Below, one piece after another: positions 7,156 through 13,414 of a stretch of 17,248 nucleotides of DNA (positions are counted from its first letter, which is position 1; each line of letters opens with the position of its first letter). The stretch lies in the NCBI GenBank assembly GCA_937928475.1, contig CALFVE010000118.1, forward strand, positions 1 through 17,248, read 5' to 3'. Made by a program: the position numbers and the translations under genes. Below the pieces are notes generated by a model that was given only the letters and a program-made list of their open reading frames with translations, made no database searches and was not told where the DNA came from. Source of the DNA: an uncultured bacterium (GTDB taxonomy: Bacteria > Armatimonadota > Zipacnadia > Zipacnadales > Zipacnadaceae).

Positions 7156-7911
7156 ATGGGTACTTCCACCTCGCAACGTTCTCCCGCCACCCGCGAATGG
7201 GACCTGGTGAGGGAACTGTATCAGCAGCCGAACCCCGCCCCAGGGGAGGTGGTGGGGCGCATCGTGGCCGCCCTGGATGAGGCGGCGCGCCGCCGGCTGC
7301 ATGACGCGGCCAGTGTCCGATGCCTGGACGCGGTGCTCCACGGCTCCGCCACGCTGGCCCAGCCCGGCGCGGCCCTGCCGGTCGGGGAACCTTCCACCGG
7401 CATGCCCGCCTTGGACCTGGCGAGCAGCCTGCGGGCCACGGCCCAGGAGAGCATCGCCCGCGATCGGGTTGCCTCCCTCACCGGGTCCCTGGCTCTCGAC
7501 GCCATCATTCCCACGGTCCTGGAGAGTCTGGGCCCTACCCCGACCTGGACCGAGTACCCCGCCGAGACCGTGCTCTCCCTGTACTCCCGCTACACCCGCG
7601 AGCGCGACCTGGCGGGCTTGGTCGGGCAGTTTTGCGGACATGATCTCGACCGTGTCTTCCGCTACTACGTGACTCGCGACCTCAGCGATTTCGTGGGGCA
7701 GCCGGCTATGCCCACCGTGGCCGAGGCCGCTCGGCTGGTGGCCGGGGTGGGCGACTTCTGCCGCCTGCGCGGCTCGCTGCCCACCTTGCGACGGCGCGAG
7801 CAAGACTTGCAAGAGATCGTGACCCTGCCCCGAGAGGTGCGGGTCAAGGAACTGCAGCCCCTGACCGAGGAGACGATTCGGGCCGGACTGGCCAACTTGA
7901 CGGGGGGATAG
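7156..7911 (+). CDS. QatB-like partner protein (starts MGTS) of the QueC-like protein
   Basis: 251 aa, no signal peptide, probably cytoplasmic. It begins MGTSTSQRSP; as I recall, MGTS is also the characteristic N-terminus of QatB proteins of the Qat antiphage system, whose N-terminus is otherwise variable. The body is mostly helical: ALDEAARRRLHDAASVRCLD (about 39-58), VLSLYSRYTRERDLAGLVGQF (139-159), HDLDRVFRYYVTRDLSDFVG (162-181), then a C-terminal coiled segment LRRREQDLQEIVTLPREV (211-228). No catalytic motif is visible. It lies 6 nt before the QueC-like gene, the order expected for qatB-qatC. N-terminal Met removal would expose Gly2, a possible site for nucleobase conjugation by the QueC-like partner (inference). 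The ribosome-binding site is weak (GGGA at 7141-7144). QatB identity rests on the N-terminus and context, so moderate confidence. Confidence 0.6.
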   Translation: MGTSTSQRSPATREWDLVRELYQQPNPAPGEVVGRIVAALDEAARRRLHDAASVRCLDAVLHGSATLAQPGAALPVGEPSTGMPALDLASSLRATAQESIARDRVASLTGSLALDAIIPTVLESLGPTPTWTEYPAETVLSLYSRYTRERDLAGLVGQFCGHDLDRVFRYYVTRDLSDFVGQPAMPTVAEAARLVAGVGDFCRLRGSLPTLRRREQDLQEIVTLPREVRVKELQPLTEETIRAGLANLTGG

Positions 7912-7917
7912 ACGCAC

Positions 7918-9258
7918 TTGGCCGTTCTCCTAGCCCAAGGAGAAGGTCTGTCGGAGAGAACCCAGACAGCCCTGGCGGATCAGGTCACCTGGTGGCTCGA
8001 CTGGCGTTCCGAGCAGCGCAACGCGATACTGGATTGCGCTGAATTGCCCCTGCCGGGGGGAGCGCGGCAGGCCCTGGCCCTCGACCTGCTGGACCTGGCC
8101 ACCGCGGTCTATCTCGCCGACCTGGCCGTCCCTCGCGGCGCTAATGAGGCCTGGGTCCGCGACGTCGAACTGGTCCTGGCGGTGCGGGAGGTGGACTTCT
8201 GGCAAGCCCAGGAGCCAGCCCTGGCCCGGCTGCTGCAACGGCTCAGCGGGGACAACTTCTCCTTCCGGTTCCATCCCCGGGTGGCTACCGAGCCGGGGCC
8301 GTCCGCGCCGCCCTGGCTACTAACTGACTCCGTCTGCCTAGTGTCCGGTGGCCTCGACTCTGCGGCCGGCGCGGCGCTGCTGCTGCGCACCGATCGCCGG
8401 CCTCGCCTCCTCACCCATCGTTCGGGCAATCCCACCGTCGCCGAAGCCCAAGACGCCGTCATCGAAATACTGGCCAGCAAGTGGCCGGACCAGTTCCGCT
8501 TCTCTCCGGTCCGGCTGGCGCCCAGTTCGCATCGCACTCACGCGCTGCCCTTTCCTCCGCCTGACCAGCGGGAGAACTCCCGCCGCTGTCGTTCGCTGTT
8601 CTTCCTGGCCCTGGGCGCGGTGGCCGCGGCCGCCGAGGGGGTCTCCGAAGTCTATCTGTACGACAACGGCATGCTCACCGCCGCGGTGCCTCTTTCCGAG
8701 GCCCGCAGCGGCGGCTTTACCACCCACAGCACGCACCCTGTCGTCTTGAGCGCCTTCAGCGCGCTCCTGCAGGCAGCCGGCTGGCACGTCCACGTCCTCA
8801 ATCCCTTCCTCTACCAGGCCAAGGGCGAGATCGTGCGCACCTACCTGCAGCCGGTGCTCAGTCCGACCGAGATCGCGCGCACCGTTTCCTGCTGGGCTAC
8901 CGGGCGCCGGCAGCGGCACTGCGGCGGCTGCCTGCCCTGTCTGCTGCGCCGGACTGCGCTGCTCGCCGCGGGCCTGCCCGACGAGGTTTACGACCTGGAC
9001 TTGCTGGGCAATCCCCGGGCCTTCGTGGGCACCGACGCTTACCGCAACCTGGTGGACCTGCTGGCCTGGGCCGCCAAGGTGCTCTCCACTCCGGAGTTGC
9101 GCCTGCCCTTGGAGTATCCCTCCCTGCTGGAGGTTCAGCAAGGTGGGGCCCAGGTGATGGACGTGGTGCGCGCGCTGCGCCGGCAGGCGATGGAAATCTT
9201 TGCCGTGGTACAGCGCCACTTCCCCGAGGCCGCCCGGCTGATGCGCGAGTTGCCGTGA
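7918..9258 (+). CDS. QueC-like (QatC-type) PP-loop protein with Cys4 zinc site
   Basis: 446 aa. The PP-loop ATP pyrophosphatase motif SGGLDS is at 143-148 (in CLVSGGLDSAAG). RCRSLFFLALGAVAAA (about 223-238), YDNGMLTAAVPL (248-259) and a THSTHP block (269-274) follow. The C-terminal zinc cluster is Cys325, Cys335, Cys338, Cys341 (CX9CX2CX2C), as in 7-cyano-7-deazaguanine synthase QueC. It is about twice the length of housekeeping QueC. A 135-residue N-terminal domain ending SGDNFSFRF and a long C-terminal tail are features of the QueC-like proteins of Qat (QatC) and type IV CBASS. No queD/queE/queF neighbours. The TTG start is 6 nt after the partner gene, with a GGGGGGA ribosome-binding site at 7902-7908. 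Family membership is strong; whether it makes preQ0 or conjugates a deazaguanine to its partner is inferred. Confidence 0.85.
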   Translation: MAVLLAQGEGLSERTQTALADQVTWWLDWRSEQRNAILDCAELPLPGGARQALALDLLDLATAVYLADLAVPRGANEAWVRDVELVLAVREVDFWQAQEPALARLLQRLSGDNFSFRFHPRVATEPGPSAPPWLLTDSVCLVSGGLDSAAGAALLLRTDRRPRLLTHRSGNPTVAEAQDAVIEILASKWPDQFRFSPVRLAPSSHRTHALPFPPPDQRENSRRCRSLFFLALGAVAAAAEGVSEVYLYDNGMLTAAVPLSEARSGGFTTHSTHPVVLSAFSALLQAAGWHVHVLNPFLYQAKGEIVRTYLQPVLSPTEIARTVSCWATGRRQRHCGGCLPCLLRRTALLAAGLPDEVYDLDLLGNPRAFVGTDAYRNLVDLLAWAAKVLSTPELRLPLEYPSLLEVQQGGAQVMDVVRALRRQAMEIFAVVQRHFPEAARLMRELP

Positions 9259-9276
9259 CCGGCGGGCTCTTCGAAA

Positions 9277-9795
9277 ATGCTGGGAACTCCTCATCTGTTG
9301 GCAGGAGCAGCGATCGGTAAGGTCCTGCGCCGGCCCTGGTTGGCCTGGCCGGCGGCCTTCCTGAGCCATTTCCTGCTCGATTACGCGCCCCACCTGGACT
9401 CCCACGCTCTGTTTGGCCGTCCTACCGGCGTGACCGGCCCCGAAGCGGCCATGGGCATCATAGATGGCGTGGTGGGCATCGGCCTGGTCCTCTGGCTGGC
9501 CCGGGGCCAACCGGCCCGGCGGGTGATGCTGGGCGCGGCCACCTTCGCCATTGTGATGGACGTGCTGGATAATGCCCTCCCCTGGGGCGCTTGGTTCCGG
9601 GTCTGGCCGAGGACCGCGTGGCTGAGCGCCTTCCATCACGGCTTCCAGCACAATCTCGCTCCCGCTCACTGGCCCCTGGGCGTGGTCACCCAGATGACCG
9701 TGGTAGCCCTCGCGCTCTGGGTCTGCCTGCGAGGGCGAGCGACGCCGGCGGAGCACCCCGGCCGTCGCCCTTCACGCGAGGAGCCTCAGCCCTGA
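9277..9795 (+). CDS. YdjM/DUF457-like membrane protein (putative metal-dependent hydrolase)
   Basis: 172 aa. The N-terminus matches the family pattern: His6 in MLGTPHLLAGAAIG, then FLSHFLLDYAPHLDSH (residues 28-43), supplying His31, Asp35, His39, Asp41 and His43 as possible metal ligands. A second His cluster FHHGFQHN is at 119-126. Hydrophobic segments lie at about 60-77, 84-100 and 134-150; the Arg/Pro-rich tail is cytosolic or disordered. The family name 'LexA-binding, inner-membrane-associated metal-dependent hydrolase' comes from E. coli YdjM; no catalytic role is well established. The start is 18 nt after the QueC-like stop, so they are probably co-transcribed, though the ribosome-binding site is poor. 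It could be a third member of the Qat-like locus or a bystander. Confidence 0.75.
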   Translation: MLGTPHLLAGAAIGKVLRRPWLAWPAAFLSHFLLDYAPHLDSHALFGRPTGVTGPEAAMGIIDGVVGIGLVLWLARGQPARRVMLGAATFAIVMDVLDNALPWGAWFRVWPRTAWLSAFHHGFQHNLAPAHWPLGVVTQMTVVALALWVCLRGRATPAEHPGRRPSREEPQP

Positions 9796-9850
9796 GCACC
9801 TCCGCCTGCTGACTTCGAGAAGGCCATCGGGGTTCGGGGGGCTGCTGATT

Positions 9851-10780
9851 ATGACTCGCCGCCAATTCCTCCAACTCGGCGCGGGCCTGGCTGGCGCTTA
9901 TGTCGCCGGGCGTGTCACCTACTGCGCGGCCTGGGAGAAGTACGACCTGCGCCTGACCCAGTGGACCGTGCCTCTCCCTCGCCTGCCTGAGGACCTCCAC
10001 GGCCTGCGCCTCGCTCACTTCTCAGACTTGCACATTCACCCGAATCTTCCTTCCGAGTATGTTGATAGTGCCCTGCGAACAGTCGCCGACCTGGACACCG
10101 ACCTGGTGGTCTTCACCGGCGATCTCCTCTCGACCAAGGCCACCTTCCTGCGCCCTCATCGGACCGCCTTCGCCGCCGTGCAAGCGCCGCGCGGCAAGTA
10201 CGCGGTCCTCGGCAATCACGACTACTATTATCGGCGCACCGGGCCAGTTGTTGACTTCCTTCAAGAGACTGGCTGGCAGGTCCTCCGCAATGAGAACTTC
10301 TTCCTGCCCGGAACCGCCGGTCGCCTCTGCGTAATCGGCTTGGATGACCCCGTAACCGGTCGCGACGACTTCTCTCAGGCCCTGCGCGACCTTCCCGAGC
10401 AAACGGTGCGCGTGATGCTCGCCCACACGCCCGACATCATCGAAACGGCCGCCGGCAACCAGGTGGACCTGGTCCTGGCCGGCCACACCCACGGCGGGCA
10501 GGTAGTGCTGCCTTTCCTCGGCCCGCCGGCGGTACCCTCGGAGTACGGCGCCAAGTACGCGTGGGGCTTGTTCAACTGCCGGGGGACGCGGCTGGTGGTG
10601 ACGCGAGGGGTGGGCACGGTCTTGCCCAATGTGCGCTTCAACTGCCCGCCGGAGGTGGTGCTGCTGACCCTGGCGCGGGGAGACTGGCCCCTGTCGCCGG
10701 GGGGACCTGCCCGCGACCTGCGCCCCTATGTGCGCCGCGCCCGCAGTCTGCTCCGCCGCCTGCGTCGGCGGCCGCCGTGA
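9851..10780 (+). CDS. YkuE-like metallophosphoesterase with Tat signal
   Basis: 309 aa. The N-terminal twin-arginine signal RRQFLQLGAG plus a hydrophobic stretch (3-20) indicates export or membrane anchoring. The calcineurin-like metal site is complete: SDLHIHPN (Asp59, His61), FTGDL (Asp91), LGNHDYYY (Asn122, His123, Asp124), AHTPD (His192) and AGHTHGGQV (His212, His214). The EYGAKYAWGLF segment after the last motif is typical of the YkuE/YaeI group, which act on phosphodiesters or lipid-linked substrates at the membrane. The C-terminus is strongly Arg-rich (RRARSLLRRLRRRPP). It starts 55 bp after the YdjM-like gene, with a G-rich ribosome-binding site (GGGGGG near 9836-9841). Probably the last gene of this plus-strand block. 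Because it is exported, it is unlikely to replace the missing QatD nuclease. Confidence 0.9.
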   Translation: MTRRQFLQLGAGLAGAYVAGRVTYCAAWEKYDLRLTQWTVPLPRLPEDLHGLRLAHFSDLHIHPNLPSEYVDSALRTVADLDTDLVVFTGDLLSTKATFLRPHRTAFAAVQAPRGKYAVLGNHDYYYRRTGPVVDFLQETGWQVLRNENFFLPGTAGRLCVIGLDDPVTGRDDFSQALRDLPEQTVRVMLAHTPDIIETAAGNQVDLVLAGHTHGGQVVLPFLGPPAVPSEYGAKYAWGLFNCRGTRLVVTRGVGTVLPNVRFNCPPEVVLLTLARGDWPLSPGGPARDLRPYVRRARSLLRRLRRRPP

Positions 10781-10964
10781 GGGAGGCTGCGCTGACCCGG
10801 ATCAGGCAGAGGTCGGAAGCCTGCGGTAGAAAGCACTCAGTATATTGTGTCGGTTCCAAGTGACGACAGGTCGCTTCACATTGCTTATGCGGCGGTGCAC
10901 GGTAGTCGCGTCCGGACCAGGGGAACCACGCGGGAGGTGATGGTTGTGCTTGGTGCCTGAGTTT

Positions 10965-11432
10965 CGCCTCCTGTCCGCTCGGTCGTCTTCGGCGCGGTCG
11001 CGCCGCCCGTCCTCGCCGGACTCGCGCCCTTCGTTCTCGCCGTCTTGCTAGCCCTCCCTCCGGCGCTGTATGCCGGCTCTCCCCAGGCGGGTGCCCAGAT
11101 CGTCGCGGCGGCGCGGCAGACGCGGGCAAGATCACCCTCTGCGGGCACGACTTCACCCAGATCGGTCAGCCGCACTTCGTCGGGGCTGGAGCAATGCTCC
11201 GATGCCTGCGACTTCCCAGCGATCGGGGAACCGCACGAGATCAAGAACGATCCCCAGACCGGGCACGTCCCGGCGCAGGGGACTGAGCGGATTGAGGTCG
11301 CGCCGGAGGCCAACCAGTTCGGCAACCTCTACGCGGTCTTCTCGGCCCGGCCGACCGCCCAGCGGAAGCTGGCTTGCGGACCTGGCACCCGGAGGCCTGC
11401 CGGGCGCCGAGAGCCCGGGCGGCTTTTCAGAT
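10965..11432 (+). pseudogene. Decayed coding stretch with at least two frameshifts
   Basis: No intact gene fits 10781-11426, but protein-like segments appear in different plus-strand frames. First comes a hydrophobic signal/TM-like run, SVVFGAVAPPVLAGLAPF continuing to LALPPALYAGS (about 10975-11090). Then GKITLCGHDFTQIGQPHF in another frame (about 11127-11180). Then, back in the first frame, GEPHEIKNDPQTGHV and RIEVAPEANQFGNLYAVF (about 11225-11345). Stops interrupt each frame and no start codon is evident. This looks like an exported protein gene worn down by indels. I do not recognise the parent family. The alternative is chance composition in GC-rich DNA. Confidence 0.3.
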
Positions 11433-12410
11433 GCCTCGCCAGTCAAACACCACGCCCAAGAATTCTTCCCGTCCCTCGTGGAGCAGTTCCAGGTAGGCTC
11501 GCGGGGCCTCGGTGTAGGGCAAAAGGTGCGTGATGAGGGGCTCCAGATGCAGGCGCCCTGCGTGCTCTAGTTTCCCCGCCAGCGCGCAGTCCTCCAGGCT
11601 ATGCCCGCTGGTTACCAGAATCTCGGGACGGTAGCCGTGCACCGAATGGAAGTCGAAGGAGGTGCCCTCCGGGTAATATCCCTGCAGAAGAATCTGTCCT
11701 TCCGTACGCAAGAGCGGCCATAATTGATTGACTACCGCATTGCTGCCGGTGGTGTCCACAATTAGGTCGAGGCCCTCCGGGGAGAACTCGCGGGCGGCGG
11801 CGACCAGGTCCTGCTCGGCCACGTTGATCGCCTGGTCCGCCGACCACTGCTGCGAGAGGCGCACCCGCAGGGGCATGGTGTCGGCGGTGAGCACCCAGGC
11901 GCCGCGCGCCCGCAGGATTTGCGCGGCCGCCTGACCGATCATCCCCTGCCCGGTGACCAGCGCCGGCTGGCCCAGGGCCACCCGCATCCGCCGGGTCCCG
12001 CGCATGGACACGGCCGCCAGACCCACCAGGGCCGCCGCCGGGCCGGGCAAGTCCGGCGGCATCAGCGCCGCTTCCTTCACGACCGCCCGGCTGAGGTGGG
12101 CGCCCATCCAGTTGCGGTCATACGGCTCCGGCAGGCGCGAACGCATGAAGTGGACGCGGTGGCCAGGCCGGAGCCGCTCGCAGCGTTGCCCGGCTGCCTC
12201 CACCACGCCGTAGCCCAGATACCCGGTGACCGCCGGGTGCACCGTCTCCGGACGGTATCCCTCCAGGGCCCAGCGCTCGGTACCCACGCTGACACCGGTA
12301 TACTCCACCCGCACCAGGGCCTCGTCTTCGGCTGGGTCGGGCAGGGCGATCTCCCGCAGTTCCACCTGGTTGACTCCGGGGAAGACAACGGCGACAGCCT
12401 CGACGGGCAT
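11427..12410 (-). CDS. MDR-family (zinc-type alcohol dehydrogenase-like) oxidoreductase
   Basis: 327 aa from the ATG at 12410-12408; GAGGTG lies 6 nt upstream. The N-terminal GroES-like domain has VEYTGVSVGTERW (36-47) and GYLGYGVVEAAG (63-74). The Rossmann domain has ALVTGQGMIGQAAAQ (150-164) for NAD(P) binding, VDTTGSNAVVNQ (218-229) and GQILLQGYY (238-246). The usual first zinc ligand Cys is replaced in the SVGTE segment, and the four-Cys structural zinc lobe is absent. The protein therefore resembles the non-zinc 'SVGTE' subgroup, which includes BchC-like and sugar/polyketide-type reductases. The substrate cannot be told. An in-frame GTG at 12419 would add three residues. Isolated on the minus strand, back to back with the padR gene. 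Confidence 0.85.
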   Translation of the reverse strand: MPVEAVAVVFPGVNQVELREIALPDPAEDEALVRVEYTGVSVGTERWALEGYRPETVHPAVTGYLGYGVVEAAGQRCERLRPGHRVHFMRSRLPEPYDRNWMGAHLSRAVVKEAALMPPDLPGPAAALVGLAAVSMRGTRRMRVALGQPALVTGQGMIGQAAAQILRARGAWVLTADTMPLRVRLSQQWSADQAINVAEQDLVAAAREFSPEGLDLIVDTTGSNAVVNQLWPLLRTEGQILLQGYYPEGTSFDFHSVHGYRPEILVTSGHSLEDCALAGKLEHAGRLHLEPLITHLLPYTEAPRAYLELLHEGREEFLGVVFDWRGI

Positions 12411-12424
12411 CCTTCTCACCTCTT

Positions 12425-12439
12425 ACACAGGAAGTGTGT
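12425..12439. promoter_or_regulatory. Small inverted repeat near the dehydrogenase ribosome-binding site
   Basis: ACACA at 12425-12429 and TGTGT at 12435-12439 form a 5-bp inverted repeat with a 5-nt centre, just upstream of the ribosome-binding site of the minus-strand dehydrogenase gene. It could be an operator half-site pair, or chance. The geometry differs from the PadR sites. Confidence 0.2.
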
Positions 12440-12519
12440 CCGGCGGGCGCGATCTTGTCTGCCGGGCGCGATTCCCTAGGCAGGCCCAGATTTCCTGCCC
12501 GAAGCGCCCCCAAAGGCCC

Positions 12520-12548
12520 TTGACAGGAGTCAGCGGTCGTGCTATATG
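12520..12548 (+). promoter_or_regulatory. Sigma-70 type promoter of the padR gene
   Basis: TTGACA at 12520-12525 (perfect -35), a 17-nt spacer, then TATATG at 12543-12548 as -10. The -10 box lies inside the left arm of the inverted repeat at 12541-12563, so a repressor bound there would block polymerase. The padR ATG is at 12579. Confidence 0.75.
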
Positions 12549-12563
12549 TAGTACGCATATAGC
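12541..12563. promoter_or_regulatory. PadR operator 1, perfect inverted repeat
   Basis: GCTATATG at 12541-12548, 7-nt centre, CATATAGC at 12556-12563: a perfect 8-7-8 inverted repeat over the -10 box of padR. The same motif recurs before the DUF5320-like gene. PadR proteins bind such AT-rich ATGT/ACAT palindromes and commonly autoregulate. Confidence 0.75.
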
Positions 12564-12578
12564 AACGGGGACAGGCAA

Positions 12579-12974
12579 ATGCGCAGAGGGTACTGCCATC
12601 GTCACGGACAAGCCTACGGGCCCTGCTCGTGTTCGCTGGGCCGGATGACACGGCTGGTGGAGCCGCTCATCTTGAGCCTGCTGGCGCGCGGCGAGGCCCG
12701 CTACGGATACGAGATTCTGGAGCGGGCCAACGCGGAGTCGCTTACCGATTCCCCCATTGACGCTGCGGTGGTCTACCGCACACTACACGTCCTGGAGCAA
12801 GCCGGTTGCGTGACTTCGACCTGGCAGCCGGGGGCCGGCGCGCCTCAGCGGCGGATGTATGAGATCACTCCAGAGGGCCGCCAGCACTTGCAAGACTGGG
12901 TGACAGTCCTGGAGCGACACGCCAAGGCGCTGCAGAGCTTTGTCACCCGCTCGCCCGGGGGCGGCGGGGAATAG
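12579..12974 (+). CDS. PadR-family transcriptional regulator with Cys/His-rich N-terminus
   Basis: 131 aa. The winged-helix PadR domain spans about residues 24-110: RLVEPLILSLLARGEARYGYEI, DAAVVYRTLHVLEQAGCV, and RRMYEITPEGRQHLQDW (wing and recognition region), then a short C-terminal helix (VLERHAKALQSFV). The N-terminal 20 residues are Cys/His-rich (Cys6, His7, His9, Cys16, Cys18), seen in PadR proteins that sit beside small DUF5320-type proteins; they may bind metal or sense redox state (inference). Promoter and operator lie directly upstream, so negative autoregulation is likely. A matching operator precedes the next gene, 88 bp downstream, its probable target. A start at Met23 would drop the Cys-rich part, but the ATG at 12579 sits at the right distance from the promoter. 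Confidence 0.9.
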   Translation: MRRGYCHRHGQAYGPCSCSLGRMTRLVEPLILSLLARGEARYGYEILERANAESLTDSPIDAAVVYRTLHVLEQAGCVTSTWQPGAGAPQRRMYEITPEGRQHLQDWVTVLERHAKALQSFVTRSPGGGGE

Positions 12975-13010
12975 ATTCGATTAGTCGCTGGGGCCACAGA
13001 TCGTGGCTGT

Positions 13011-13033
13011 GCTATATGTCAACTACATCTAGC
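13011..13033. promoter_or_regulatory. PadR operator 2, upstream of the DUF5320-like gene
   Basis: GCTATATG at 13011-13018, 7-nt centre, CATCTAGC at 13026-13033: the same 8-7-8 design as operator 1 with one mismatch in the right arm. It lies 30 bp before the start of the DUF5320-like gene. No good -35 box is seen, so the exact promoter is unclear; read-through from padR is also possible. Confidence 0.7.
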
Positions 13034-13062
13034 CTTTTTCACGGAGGAAAGGAGGAATCGTC

Positions 13063-13281
13063 ATGCCCGGATTTGACCAGACCGGACCTGGCGGGCGAGG
13101 TCCCAGGACCGGGCGCGGTTGGGGTTATTGCGTGCAGCCAGTGCGGCCCGCCGCGGCTGAAGGGCTGCCGGAGGGCAGTGCGGCTTCCGGCGAGCCATCT
13201 GACCAGCCCGGCGACCTGTGTCGGCCCCGCGGGGGTCACCCTCGATGCCTCTGCGGACGGCGGCTCGGACCGCCCTGGTAG
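13063..13281 (+). CDS. DUF5320-like small Gly/Cys-rich protein
   Basis: 72 aa. The N-terminus MPGFDQTGPGGRGPRTGRGW followed by GYC (Cys23) matches the hallmark of DUF5320 proteins: M-P-x-x-D-x-T-G-P, then G-P-x-T-G-R-G-x-G-x-C. These are small proteins of unknown function often found beside dinitrogenase iron-molybdenum cofactor-like proteins, Mrp ATPases or PadR regulators in anaerobes. The C-terminal half is less conserved but has Cys53, Cys62 and Cys64, a possible metal site with Cys23. A very strong ribosome-binding site, AAAGGAGGA, precedes the ATG. The operator shared with padR suggests it is the repressed target. No iron-molybdenum cofactor-type partner is present in the window. Confidence 0.75.
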   Translation: MPGFDQTGPGGRGPRTGRGWGYCVQPVRPAAAEGLPEGSAASGEPSDQPGDLCRPRGGHPRCLCGRRLGPPW

Positions 13282-13303
13282 GGGTGGCGTCTGACCAAGG
13301 CAC

Positions 13304-13344
13304 GGGGAGGCAGGTCGAAGCAGCCGCTTCGGCCTTGCCTCTCC
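13304..13344. terminator. Long stable hairpin between the DUF5320-like gene and pdxS
   Basis: An almost continuous 18-bp stem: GGGGAGGCA (13304-13312) pairs with 13336-13344, GGT with 13332-13334, and CGAAGC (13316-13321) with GCTTCG (13326-13331), around an AGCC loop. There are two G-U pairs and one bulged T. It lies 23 bp after the DUF5320-like stop and could end that transcript, though no T-run follows. Its 3' arm contains the pdxS -35 box. Confidence 0.5.
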
Positions 13345-13363
13345 CTGCGCCTCGGTGTAGAAT
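13335..13363 (+). promoter_or_regulatory. Sigma-70 type promoter of pdxS
   Basis: TTGCCT at 13335-13340 as -35, 17-nt spacer, TAGAAT at 13358-13363 as -10, placing the transcript start about 45 nt before the pdxS GTG. The -35 box is part of the right arm of the hairpin at 13304-13344. Confidence 0.55.
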
Positions 13364-13414
13364 CCCCGTGACACTATCGGGCCTTGTGGGGGCCCGGGAG
13401 GAGGCAGAGAAGCC

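Noticed and set aside
7918..9258. Housekeeping QueC of queuosine synthesis
   Set aside because: About twice the expected length, with a 135-residue N-terminal domain, no queD/E/F neighbours, and coupling to an MGTS-type partner. It fits the QatC-like group better.
8338..9756. 472-aa minus-strand frame
   Set aside because: Antisense shadow of the QueC-like and membrane protein genes; Gln/Gly/Arg/His-rich with no family motifs.
9851..10780. Metallophosphoesterase as a stand-in for the QatD nuclease
   Set aside because: It has a twin-arginine export signal and YkuE-type motifs, so it acts outside the cytoplasm and has a different fold from TatD.
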